This document shows, piece by piece, positions 55,590-64,000 of a stretch of DNA of 64,000 nucleotides. Position numbers and translations under genes: made by a program. This stretch comes from Streptomyces sp. BA2 (GTDB taxonomy: Bacteria; Actinomycetota; Actinomycetes; Streptomycetales; Streptomycetaceae): positions 3,422,001 through 3,486,000 of the forward strand of contig NZ_WSRO01000002.1 in the NCBI RefSeq assembly GCF_009769735.1, in the 5' to 3' direction. Under the pieces are notes generated by a model. It had not been told where the DNA came from, made no database searches, and saw only the letters and a list, made by a program, of their open reading frames with translations. Numbering within the stretch: position 1 is the stretch's first letter; each line of letters begins with the position of its first letter.

Positions 55590-56927
55590 GTGGACTTCAC
55601 CGCTCAGCGACTCGTCTTCCGGCCCGGCGACGACGGGTACGACGAGGAGATCTCCGGATTCCAGACCGGTTTCACGCAGCGGCCCGCGATCGTGTTCGCG
55701 GCCGAGAGCGCCGATGACGTCGTCGCCGCCGTGTCGTACGCCGCGGACGCGGGGCTGCCCGTCGGCGTCCAGGCCACCGGGCACGGGCTTCCGGGGTCCT
55801 CGGAGGGCGGCGTGCTGATCAGCACCCGGCGGATGGACTCCGTCCGGATCGATACCGACGCGCGCACGGTCACCGTCGGCGCGGGCGTCCGCTGGGGCCA
55901 GGTCGTCGAGGCCGCGGCGGCGCACGGGCTCGCGCCGCTGAACGGTTCGGCGCCGGGCGTGGGAGCCGTCTCGTACACGCTGGGCGGCGGACTCGGCCTC
56001 CTGGCCCGGGAGTTCGGGTACGCGGCCGACCACGTCCGGTGGCTCGACGTCGTCACGGCGGACGGCACCCTGCGGCACGTCACGGCTCAGAGCGAGCCCG
56101 AGCTCTTCTGGGGGCTGCTCGGCGGGGGCGCGAACCTCGGGGTCGTGACGGCCCTGGAGATCGGTCTTGTGCCGGTGGCGCGGCTGTACGGCGGGGCGAT
56201 CGAGTTCGACGGCCGTGAGGTGGACCCCGGCCGTGTGCTCCGGGCGTACGAGGCGTGGACGCGGACGGTGCAGGACGAGGTGACCTCGTCGGTGGCGGCG
56301 CTCGTCTACCCGGACATGCCGCAGCTGCCGCCCCATCTGCGGGGCCGCTATCTCGTCACGGTCCGGGTCGCCTGCACGGGCTCGCAGGCGGAGGGCGATC
56401 GGCTTGTGGCGCCGCTGCGGGAGATCGGGCCCATGGTGTCGGACTCGATGCGGGAGATGCCGTACACCGACAGCCACACGATCCACAGCGACCCCGACTT
56501 CCCGCACTCCTACTACGGGGACAGCGTGGTGGTGGGCGAGCTGGATCTCGCGGCGGCGGGTGAGCTGTTCGCGATGACGGGTCCGGCCGCCGAGAAGATG
56601 CACGTCGTCCAGATCAACCAGTTGGGCGGGGCGCTTGCGAAGCCTGCGGGAAACGCCGTGCCCTACCGGGACGCGGGGTGGCTGGTGCGGGTGCTCTCGC
56701 CGCTGGACGGGGCTGGCCTCGACGCGGTGCGGGCCGTGCAGGACCGGGCGTTCGGGCTTTTCGCGCCGGGGGCGGTGGGGCGGCTGCTCAACTTCGCCTT
56801 CGCCGCCGGGGACCGTCCCGACGGCCTGTACGACGCGCAGACGCGGAAGAGGCTCGCCGAGCTGAAGGCCACGTACGACCCGGCGAACCTCTTCAGGCGG
56901 AACTACGGCGTGGGGAACGCCGGTTGA
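55590..56927 (+). CDS. FAD-linked oxidoreductase (BBE-like)
   Basis: A 445-residue flavoenzyme. The PCMH-type FAD domain (residues 20-200) has QRPAIVFAAESADDVVAAV and the His of GVQATGHGLPG, the usual covalent flavin site. The second covalent site, normally a Cys, falls within APGVGAVSYTLGGGLGLLAREFG and is absent, so the flavin is probably held by one bond. The BBE C-terminal motif appears as ANLFRRNYGVGN. Oxidises an alcohol or sugar of unknown identity. Start GTG 55590 with TTGGAGG upstream. Confidence 0.9.
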   Translation: MDFTAQRLVFRPGDDGYDEEISGFQTGFTQRPAIVFAAESADDVVAAVSYAADAGLPVGVQATGHGLPGSSEGGVLISTRRMDSVRIDTDARTVTVGAGVRWGQVVEAAAAHGLAPLNGSAPGVGAVSYTLGGGLGLLAREFGYAADHVRWLDVVTADGTLRHVTAQSEPELFWGLLGGGANLGVVTALEIGLVPVARLYGGAIEFDGREVDPGRVLRAYEAWTRTVQDEVTSSVAALVYPDMPQLPPHLRGRYLVTVRVACTGSQAEGDRLVAPLREIGPMVSDSMREMPYTDSHTIHSDPDFPHSYYGDSVVVGELDLAAAGELFAMTGPAAEKMHVVQINQLGGALAKPAGNAVPYRDAGWLVRVLSPLDGAGLDAVRAVQDRAFGLFAPGAVGRLLNFAFAAGDRPDGLYDAQTRKRLAELKATYDPANLFRRNYGVGNAG

Positions 56928-56928
56928 G

Positions 56929-57507
56929 CTAGCGGTCGAGCAGCTTCCACGCCGTGGGCAGCGCGCCCATCGCGAGCGCGGCCTTGAGGGCGTCGCCGAT
57001 CAGGAAGGGCGTGAGTCCGGCGGCGACGGCCTGGGTCATCGACATGCCGGTCGCGGCGGCGAGGTACGGGACACCGACCGCGTAGATGATCGCCGAGCCG
57101 AGCACCATCGTGCCCGCGGTGCGCAGCACGGAACGGTCGCCGCCGCGGCGGGCGAGGGCGCCGACCACGGTGGCGGCGAGGAGCATGCCGAGGACGTAGC
57201 CGAGGGACGGCGCGGCGACGCCGGAGCCCGCCTCCGCGAACCACGGCATGCCGGCCATGCCGACGAGCGCGTACACCGCGAGGGAGAGGAAGCCGCGGCG
57301 GGCGCCGAGGGCGGTGCCGACGAGGAGGGCGGCGAAGGTCTGTCCCGTCACCGGTACGGGCGATCCCGCGACGGGCACGGCGATCTGGGCCGCGATGCCG
57401 GTGAGGGCGGCGCCGCCGAGGACGAAGGCCGCGTCCTTCGCGCGGGACGCGGGGATCAGGTCCGCGAGGACCTGGCCGGGACGGGAAGAGACGGCGGCGA
57501 TGCTCAT
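56929..57507 (-). CDS. bioY: biotin transporter BioY
   Basis: A 192-residue S-component of an ECF-type biotin transporter with about six spans. Signature regions are VPVAGSPVPVTGQTFAALL, GARRGFLSLAVYALVG and LGYVLGMLLAA. No bioM/bioN (EcfA/T) genes are adjacent, so it uses a shared ECF module or works alone, as some BioY proteins do. It converges on the FAD oxidase and is divergent from permease 2. Confidence 0.93.
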   Translation of the reverse strand: MSIAAVSSRPGQVLADLIPASRAKDAAFVLGGAALTGIAAQIAVPVAGSPVPVTGQTFAALLVGTALGARRGFLSLAVYALVGMAGMPWFAEAGSGVAAPSLGYVLGMLLAATVVGALARRGGDRSVLRTAGTMVLGSAIIYAVGVPYLAAATGMSMTQAVAAGLTPFLIGDALKAALAMGALPTAWKLLDR

Positions 57508-57775
57508 CGGGACTCCGCGGGTTCTGGGACGGGCAGATGGGACCCCGCGACGCTATCTCAGGCGGGGGCGCCTTTCACCGGCGGCGGGCGACAAGGTGCC
57601 GGGTGGCCCGGTGGTGGGTTCTGCACAAAGTGCGGGGGGTACCCCTGCGGGGGGCGTGATGCTCGTCACCTCGGCGGGTGGCGACTTGGGCCCGCTTTGC
57701 GCGGGGGGCTGTTGCCCGGAGAGACTGTAGGTTCCCGCCAAGTCCTTCTGTGAGCCCGAGAGCAGCCTGAGCACC

Positions 57776-59173
57776 ATGCACGACGCACCCCTGGCCACAA
57801 CGGCAACGGAACCCGAGCCGCTCGGTGGTGGGCTGAAGCAGCGGCACCTCACCATGCTCGGGCTCGGTGGCGTCATCGGGGCCGGGCTTTTCGTCGGCTC
57901 CGGGGCCGGGATCGCCGTCGCCGGGCCCGGCATCGTCGTCTCGTACCTCATCGCCGGCGCCCTGGCGATGTGCGTGATGCGGATGCTCGGCGAGATGTCG
58001 GCCGCGATGCCCGCCTCCGGGTCCTTCTCCGTGCACGCCGAGCGTGCCCTCGGCCGCTGGGCGGGGTTCAGCGTCGGGTGGCTCTACTGGTTCCTGCTGG
58101 TCGTCGTGCTCGCCGTGGAGGCGACCGGCGCCGCGCAGATCGCCAACGGCTGGGCGCCGGGCGTGCCGCAGTGGGCCTGGGTGCTCATCTTCATGCTGGT
58201 GTTCACCGCGGCCAACCTCGCCGCCGTGAAGAACTTCGGCGAGTTCGAGTTCTGGTTCGCCGCCCTGAAGGTCTTCGCGATCGTCGCTTTCCTGGTGCTC
58301 GGGCTGCTCGCGATCCTCGGGGTACTTCCGGACACTGATCCCGTGGGCCTCACCAACCTCACCGGGCACGGCGGTTTCCTGCCCAACGGCTGGGAGGGCG
58401 TGACGTCCGGCGTGCTCGCCGTCGTCTTCGCCTTCGGCGGCCTGGAGGTCGTGACGATCGCCGCGGCCGAGTCCGACGACCCGGTGCGCTCGGTCGCCCG
58501 CGCCGTGCGCAGCGCCGTCTACCGCATCCTGTTCTTCTACGTCGGTTCGATGCTGGTCATCGTGACGGTGCTGCCGTGGACGGCGGAGAAGGCCGGCGTC
58601 AGTCCGTATGTGACGGTCCTCGACTCGATCGGGGTGCCGTCCGCGGGCACGATCATGAACATCGTGGTGTTCGTGGCGCTGCTCTCGGCGCTGAACGCCA
58701 ACCTCTACGGCTCGTCCCGGATGGTCTTCTCGCTGGCCGAGCGCGGCGAGGCGCCCAAGGCCCTGCTGAAGGTGTCGGGCGGTGGTGTCCCGCGCCGCGC
58801 CGTCCTCGCGTCGGTGGCCTTCGGCTTCGTGTCCGTCGTACTGAATCTGAAGTGGCCGGACTCGGTCTTCCTCTACATGCTCAACTCCGTCGGCGCGGTG
58901 CTGCTTTTCGTGTGGGCACTGATCGCGGTCTCCCAGCTGCGGCTGCGGCGGCGCATCGAGCGTGAGGCCCCGGAGCGGCTCGTGCTGCGGATGTGGGCGT
59001 TCCCGTATCTGACGTGGGCGGCGCTCGCGGCGATGGCGGCCGTGCTCGGCCTGATGCTGACCGACGACGGTGCGCGGCCGCAGCTGCTGTGGTCGGCGGG
59101 CGCGACGGGCCTGGTTCTCGTGGTCGCGGGGCTGCGGGAGTGGCGCATCGGCAGGGGCGCGCGGCGCACATGA
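57776..59173 (+). CDS. APC-family amino-acid permease 2
   Basis: A 465-residue permease of the same subfamily: LKQRHLTMLGLGGVIGAGLFVGSGAGI, then FGGLEVVTIAAAESDDPVRSV and MLNSVGAVLLFVWALIAVSQLRL. It is closer to permease 3 than to permease 1 (shared VKNFGEFEFWFAALKV and FYVGSMLV). Twelve spans expected. A 67-bp... short gap of 172 bp separates its stop from the start of permease 3, without a clear terminator. Confidence 0.92.
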   Translation: MHDAPLATTATEPEPLGGGLKQRHLTMLGLGGVIGAGLFVGSGAGIAVAGPGIVVSYLIAGALAMCVMRMLGEMSAAMPASGSFSVHAERALGRWAGFSVGWLYWFLLVVVLAVEATGAAQIANGWAPGVPQWAWVLIFMLVFTAANLAAVKNFGEFEFWFAALKVFAIVAFLVLGLLAILGVLPDTDPVGLTNLTGHGGFLPNGWEGVTSGVLAVVFAFGGLEVVTIAAAESDDPVRSVARAVRSAVYRILFFYVGSMLVIVTVLPWTAEKAGVSPYVTVLDSIGVPSAGTIMNIVVFVALLSALNANLYGSSRMVFSLAERGEAPKALLKVSGGGVPRRAVLASVAFGFVSVVLNLKWPDSVFLYMLNSVGAVLLFVWALIAVSQLRLRRRIEREAPERLVLRMWAFPYLTWAALAAMAAVLGLMLTDDGARPQLLWSAGATGLVLVVAGLREWRIGRGARRT

Positions 59174-59345
59174 AACGGATGTGAACATCTCGTGTCCACT
59201 GCTTCACAACGTGTGAGCGTCGTGTCCGTATAGCGGTCAGGTGTTCCCTGTCAGCGGTGCCGGACTTCAGACTGTGGGCCGCTCTCTCACCCCGCTCAGC
59301 CCCCGTCTCCGCTCCCCCGTCTCAGCTACTGAACAGGGCACGCCC

Positions 59346-60782
59346 ATGTCTCGGACGTCCACCCCCCAGGACGCATCAACCGACGAGGCCCCCGAGGCCC
59401 CCAAGGTCGATTCACCGCTCGTCCACGGCCTCAAGCAGCGGCATCTCTCCATGATCGCCCTCGGTGGCGTCATCGGAGCGGGCCTCTTCGTGGGCTCCGG
59501 AGCGGGCATCGCCGCGGCCGGACCTTCGATCGTCCTCGCCTACGCGATATCCGGCGCGCTCGTCATGCTCGTGATGCGCATGCTCGGTGAGATGTCGGCG
59601 GCGAACCCGGCGTCCGGCTCCTTCTCGGTCCACGCCGAGCGGGCGATCGGCCCGTGGGCGGGCTTCACCGCCGGCTGGGGCTTCTGGTTCCTGCTCTGCG
59701 TCGCCGTCGGCCTCGAAGGCATCGGCGCCGCGAAGATCATGGTGGGCTGGTTCCCCGACAGCCCCGAGTGGGCCTGGGTCGCGCTCTTCATGCTGGTGTT
59801 CTGCGGGGCCAACCTGACGGCCGTGAAGAACTTCGGCGAGTTCGAGTTCTGGTTCGCCGCCCTCAAGGTCGGCGCGATCGCGCTCTTCCTGGGCATCGGC
59901 GTCCTGGCGATCCTCGGCATCCTGCCCGGCTCGGACGTCTCCGCGCCCGGCACGGCCAACCTCACCGGTGAGGGCGGCTTCATGCCGAACGGCACGGACG
60001 GCCTGATCATCGGCCTCCTCGCGTCCGTCTTCGCGTACGGCGGTCTGGAGACCGTCACGATCGCGGCCGCGGAGTCGAAGAACCCGGTCCAGAGCGTCGC
60101 CAAGGCCGTGCGCACGGCGATGTGGCGCATCGCCCTCTTCTACGTCGGCTCGATGCTCGTCGTCGTCACGCTGCTCCCCTGGGACAACAAGGAGGTCGTG
60201 GCGAAGGGCCCGTACGTCGCCACCCTCGACCACCTGGGCATCCCCGGCGCCGGCCAGATCATGAACGTCATCGTCCTGATCGCCCTGCTCTCCGCGATGA
60301 ACGCCAACATCTACGGCGCTTCGCGCATGTCGTACTCCCTGATCGCGCGCGGCCAGGGCCCCAAGGTGCTCGGCCGCGTCGACAACGGCGTCCCGCGCCT
60401 CGCGGTCCTCGCATCCTCGGTCTTCGGCTTCGTCTGCGTCCTGCTCAGCTACTGGCGCCCGGACGACGTCTTCCCGTGGCTCCTGAACATGATCGGCGCG
60501 ATGATCCTGGTCGTCTGGATCTTCATCGCCGTCTCGCAGCTGATCCTGCGCCGCAGGACGGAGCGCGAGGAGCCCGAGAAGCTGGTCGTGAAGATGTGGG
60601 CCTACCCGTTCCTGACGTGGATCGCCCTGGCCGCGATGGCGTACATCTTCTATCTGATGACGGAACAGCCGGACACGCGCAAGCAGCTCCTGGCGACGGG
60701 CACGCTGACGCTGGTGCTCGCGGTCATCGGATTCGTACGGCAGAAGACGGCGGAGAAGCGTGCGGCGGTCGCCGCCGAGTAG
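59346..60782 (+). CDS. APC-family amino-acid permease 3
   Basis: A 478-residue permease: LKQRHLSMIALGGVIGAGLFVGSGAGI, YGGLETVTIAAAESKNPVQSV, SRMSYSLIARGQGPKVLGRV. I start at ATG 59346 (MSRTSTPQDAS) with CAGGG 8 bases upstream rather than the longer frame to 59241. It has an acidic 45-residue N-terminal leader. A strong terminator follows at 60795-60832. Confidence 0.93.
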   Translation: MSRTSTPQDASTDEAPEAPKVDSPLVHGLKQRHLSMIALGGVIGAGLFVGSGAGIAAAGPSIVLAYAISGALVMLVMRMLGEMSAANPASGSFSVHAERAIGPWAGFTAGWGFWFLLCVAVGLEGIGAAKIMVGWFPDSPEWAWVALFMLVFCGANLTAVKNFGEFEFWFAALKVGAIALFLGIGVLAILGILPGSDVSAPGTANLTGEGGFMPNGTDGLIIGLLASVFAYGGLETVTIAAAESKNPVQSVAKAVRTAMWRIALFYVGSMLVVVTLLPWDNKEVVAKGPYVATLDHLGIPGAGQIMNVIVLIALLSAMNANIYGASRMSYSLIARGQGPKVLGRVDNGVPRLAVLASSVFGFVCVLLSYWRPDDVFPWLLNMIGAMILVVWIFIAVSQLILRRRTEREEPEKLVVKMWAYPFLTWIALAAMAYIFYLMTEQPDTRKQLLATGTLTLVLAVIGFVRQKTAEKRAAVAAE

Positions 60783-60794
60783 CGACACCTTCCC

Positions 60795-60832
60795 CGAGAG
60801 GGCCCCGAGTCGACGGACTCGGGGCCCTCTCG
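60795..60832 (+). terminator. hairpin terminator after permease 3
   Basis: A perfect 17-bp stem CGAGAGGGCCCCGAGTC/GACTCGGGGCCCTCTCG with a GACG loop, 13 bases beyond the stop and followed by CGTTTCTC. Confidence 0.9.
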
Positions 60833-60916
60833 CGTTTCTCCCCCGACCTCCGGTCCTAGGACGAAGGGCTGATCACCCCTGCCCCGTGGAGACCCCCTCC
60901 TGCTGCTAGCCTGCAC

Positions 60917-60933
60917 TTGCATATAGGTTGCAA
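60917..60933. promoter_or_regulatory. Nur-type (nickel) operator at the sodF promoter
   Basis: TTGCAT-ATAGG-TTGCAA fits the Nur box tTGCaa-N5-ttGCAA known for S. coelicolor sodF (from memory). A further half site TTGCAC lies at 60940-60945. The box includes TATAGG (60922-60927), a possible -10, so a bound repressor would block initiation. Confidence 0.7.
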
Positions 60934-60976
60934 TAAGCGTTGCACTACAGCAGAGCAGCAGTCGGAGGGCTCGGAC

Positions 60977-61627
60977 ATGGCCATTTACACGCTTCCTGAA
61001 CTTCCGTACGACTACGCGGCGCTCGAGCCGGTCATCAATCCCCAGATCGTCGAGCTGCACCACGACAAGCACCACGCGGCGTACGTGAAGGGCGCGAACG
61101 ACACCCTTGAGCAGCTGGAGGAGGCGCGCGACAAGGAGACGTGGGGCGCCATCAACGGCCTGGAGAAGAACCTGGCCTTCCACCTCTCCGGCCACATCCT
61201 GCACAGCATCTACTGGCACAACATGAACAGCCCGAAGGACGGTGGCGGCGGCGAGCCGCTGGCCGCGGACGGTGTGGGCGACCTCGCGGACGCGATCACC
61301 GAGTCCTTCGGCTCCTTCGCCAAGTTCAAGGCCCAGCTGACCAAGGCCGCGGCGACCACGCAGGGTTCGGGCTGGGGCGTGCTCGCCTACGAGCCGCTCA
61401 GCAACCGCCTCATCGTCGAGCAGGTCTACGACCACCAGGGCAACGTCGGCCAGGGCTCGACGCCGATCCTGGTCTTCGACGCCTGGGAGCACGCCTTCTA
61501 TCTGCAGTACAAGAACCAGAAGGTCGACTTCATCGACGCCATGTGGGCCGTCGTCAACTGGCAGGACGTGGCCAAGCGTTACGACGCCGCGAAGCAGCGC
61601 GTGAACAGCCTGCTGCTCGCTCCCTGA
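60977..61627 (+). CDS. sodF: iron superoxide dismutase
   Basis: A 216-residue Fe/Mn-type SOD. Metal ligands lie in [19 protein letters not shown] and [10 protein letters not shown]. In Streptomyces the Fe enzyme SodF is made when nickel is short and is repressed through Nur when Ni allows the Ni-SOD SodN; the Nur-type box upstream fits this. I start at ATG 60977 ([13 protein letters not shown]) after GGAGGG; the frame extends to 60917 through the operator, which is not plausible. Own terminator at 61706-61746. Confidence 0.96.
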   Translation: MAIYTLPELPYDYAALEPVINPQIVELHHDKHHAAYVKGANDTLEQLEEARDKETWGAINGLEKNLAFHLSGHILHSIYWHNMNSPKDGGGGEPLAADGVGDLADAITESFGSFAKFKAQLTKAAATTQGSGWGVLAYEPLSNRLIVEQVYDHQGNVGQGSTPILVFDAWEHAFYLQYKNQKVDFIDAMWAVVNWQDVAKRYDAAKQRVNSLLLAP

Positions 61628-61705
61628 GCTCGGCCCCTGAGCTCGCCCCCTGAACGTCCTGCCTCGTGATCGTCTTCTCAACCTTCACTGAAGCAGGCGG
61701 ATGGA

Positions 61706-61746
61706 CGAAAGGCCCCCGTGAGGACATGACTCACGGGGGCCTTTCG
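61706..61746 (+). terminator. sodF terminator
   Basis: A perfect 17-bp stem CGAAAGGCCCCCGTGAG/CTCACGGGGGCCTTTCG with a 7-base loop, 79 bases after the sodF stop. The next gene starts 31 bases later, so its promoter must overlap this region or it depends on read-through. Confidence 0.9.
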
Positions 61747-61776
61747 GTATGCCGGGTTCCGGAGGACCGTGTCGAC

Positions 61777-61983
61777 ATGCCGACTCTACGGACCATGTAC
61801 TGCAGTACCTGCAAACGGGACGAGCCGCACCACCCGCTGAGCAAAGGCGAGCAGCAGCAGCTCAAGGACGACTCCGGCCTGAAGCACACCGGCAACTACT
61901 GGGCCTGCGACGCACCGGGCTGCGGAACCCTGCGTACAGCTTTCGACAAGTCGCCCTTCTATCTGCCCCGCAAGCTCAAATAG
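61777..61983 (+). CDS. small zinc-ribbon-like protein, function unknown
   Basis: A 68-residue protein (MPTLRTMYCSTCKRDEPHHP) with CSTC-type (CxxC) and CDAPGC cysteine pairs about 38 residues apart, able to bind one zinc. Between them is a helical KGEQQQLKDDSGL stretch. ATG 61777 follows GGAGG by 12 bases; ATG 61795 is the alternative. Convergent with the DsbA-like gene with a 6-bp gap. No function assigned. Confidence 0.65.
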   Translation: MPTLRTMYCSTCKRDEPHHPLSKGEQQQLKDDSGLKHTGNYWACDAPGCGTLRTAFDKSPFYLPRKLK

Positions 61984-61989
61984 CGGACT

Positions 61990-62637
61990 TCAGTCGAAGA
62001 CCGGCCCCTGCGTACGCGTCCGCTTGATCTCGTAGAAGCCCGGCGTGGACGCCACGAGGAGTGTGCCGTCCCACAGCTTCGCCGCCGCCTCGCCCTTGGG
62101 GGCGGGCGTCACGACGGGGCCGAAGAAGGCGACCTGCTCGCCGTCCGCGCCCGGGACCGCGATGACAGGCGTGCCCACGTCCTGGCCGACCTTGTCGATG
62201 CCCTCCTGGTGGGAGGCGCGCAGCTGGGTGTCGTACTCGTCCGAGTCCGCGTAGTCCGCGAGGTCCTCGGGCAGGCCGACGTCCTTGAGCGCGGCGACGA
62301 TCGCCTCGCGGGTCGAGCCCTCGCCCTGGTTGTGGAAGCGGGTGCCGAGGGCGGTGTAGAGCTTGCCGGTGTACTCGTCGCCGTGCTTCTGCTGGGCGGC
62401 GATGACCACGCGGACCGGCCCCCAGGCCTTGTTCTCCAGCATGTCGCGGTAGTCCTCGGGCAGCTCGTCGAGCCTGTCCTCCTTCAGTACGGCGAGGCTC
62501 ATGACATGCCAGCGGACCTCGACGTCGCGGACCTTCTCCACCTCGAGCATCCAGCGCGAGGTCATCCAGGCCCACGGGCACAGCGGGTCGAACCAGAAGT
62601 CAACAGGGGTCTTGCCGGACTTGCCGTTCTCGGACAT
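61990..62637 (-). CDS. DsbA-like thioredoxin-fold protein (Rv2466c nitroreductase family)
   Basis: A 215-residue protein. The active-site segment is FDPLCPWAWMTSRWMLEVEKVRDVEV, the position and surroundings of the CPWC site of mycothiol-dependent nitroreductase Rv2466c, but here with CPWA, a single cysteine. GTPVIAVPG carries the cis-Pro loop. A monothiol mechanism with mycothiol is possible. It is divergent from pepN with about 160 bp between them. Confidence 0.85.
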   Translation of the reverse strand: MSENGKSGKTPVDFWFDPLCPWAWMTSRWMLEVEKVRDVEVRWHVMSLAVLKEDRLDELPEDYRDMLENKAWGPVRVVIAAQQKHGDEYTGKLYTALGTRFHNQGEGSTREAIVAALKDVGLPEDLADYADSDEYDTQLRASHQEGIDKVGQDVGTPVIAVPGADGEQVAFFGPVVTPAPKGEAAAKLWDGTLLVASTPGFYEIKRTRTQGPVFD

Positions 62638-62800
62638 GTCTCTCCCTAGGGAATACGTGCGCGCTTGGCCAGGGGAACGTCAGTGATCTACCCGGGCATT
62701 CCCGGATACCGCGCGCTGAGGGCACATGCGAGGATCGTAGACATTCGTACAGGTCGTGCGATCCACGACTTACACCTGCGAGTACAAGGGAGTACCGCCC

Positions 62801-64000
<1,200 letters not shown>

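Overview
The window is a piece of a high-GC actinobacterial chromosome, almost certainly Streptomyces. Indicators are the strong G/C third-position bias, frequent GTG starts, hairpin terminators without U-tracts, long intergenic palindromes, and gene families and order (obg-rpmA-rplU-rne; mreBCD-pbp2-rodA; folC-ndk; valS; clpX-clpP2-clpP1-tig; rpiB; sodF; pepN). From memory this matches the conserved core region of S. coelicolor around SCO2594-SCO2643; no database was consulted.
Layout. 1-9.8 kb: end of a CDP-glycerol-transferase-like gene, then on the minus strand obg, rpmA, rplU, a secreted phospholipase-D-like protein, RNase E/G and a DUF2344 protein. 9.8-15.3 kb: a repeat-built membrane protein, a GNAT acetyltransferase, a B12-type radical SAM protein and a CYTH-CHAD protein. 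15.3-21.7 kb: the lateral-wall/sporulation-wall cluster mreB-mreC-mreD-pbp2-rodA. 22-25.8 kb: ndk, a MITE-like insertion, a DUF4233 protein and folC, with a second mreB/mbl paralogue reading the other way. 25.9-30.5 kb: an orphan NarL-type histidine kinase, a small membrane protein and valS. 30.6-33.6 kb: three tandem paralogues of a Pro/Gln/Tyr-rich single-span membrane protein. 33.7-38.3 kb: clpX, clpP2, clpP1, tig. 38.4-38.7 kb: tRNA-Pro and tRNA-Gly. 38.8-41.2 kb: a receptor-like Ser/Thr kinase whose activation loop is broken by a short palindromic insertion, plus a 67-residue membrane protein. 41.8-52.7 kb: acyltransferase, HD protein, FtsX/MacB-type ABC exporter, cation:proton antiporter, PP2C phosphatase, Eis-like acetyltransferase, small membrane protein, Nei-type glycosylase and rpiB. 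52.9-60.8 kb: three related APC amino-acid permeases interleaved with a Ser/Thr kinase, an FAD oxidase and bioY. 60.9-64 kb: sodF with a nickel-responsive Nur-type box, a zinc-ribbon protein, a DsbA-like nitroreductase-family protein and the 5' part of pepN.
Much of the window is housekeeping: ribosome assembly and RNA decay, cell-wall elongation, folate and nucleotide metabolism, and protein quality control (trigger factor and ClpXP, with a ClgR-type box upstream of clpP1). The accessory interest lies in repeats and mobile sequence: a 227-bp MITE at a stop codon, two copies of a long nested-palindrome element, a 19-mer shared by three intergenic sites, a palindromic insertion splitting a kinase gene, and a terminator hairpin translated as a protein C-terminus. 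Other points are an apparent AUC start on the antiporter and a structured 0.6-kb leader before the acyltransferase. I did not find a CRISPR array, prophage, recognisable defence cassette or biosynthetic cluster.
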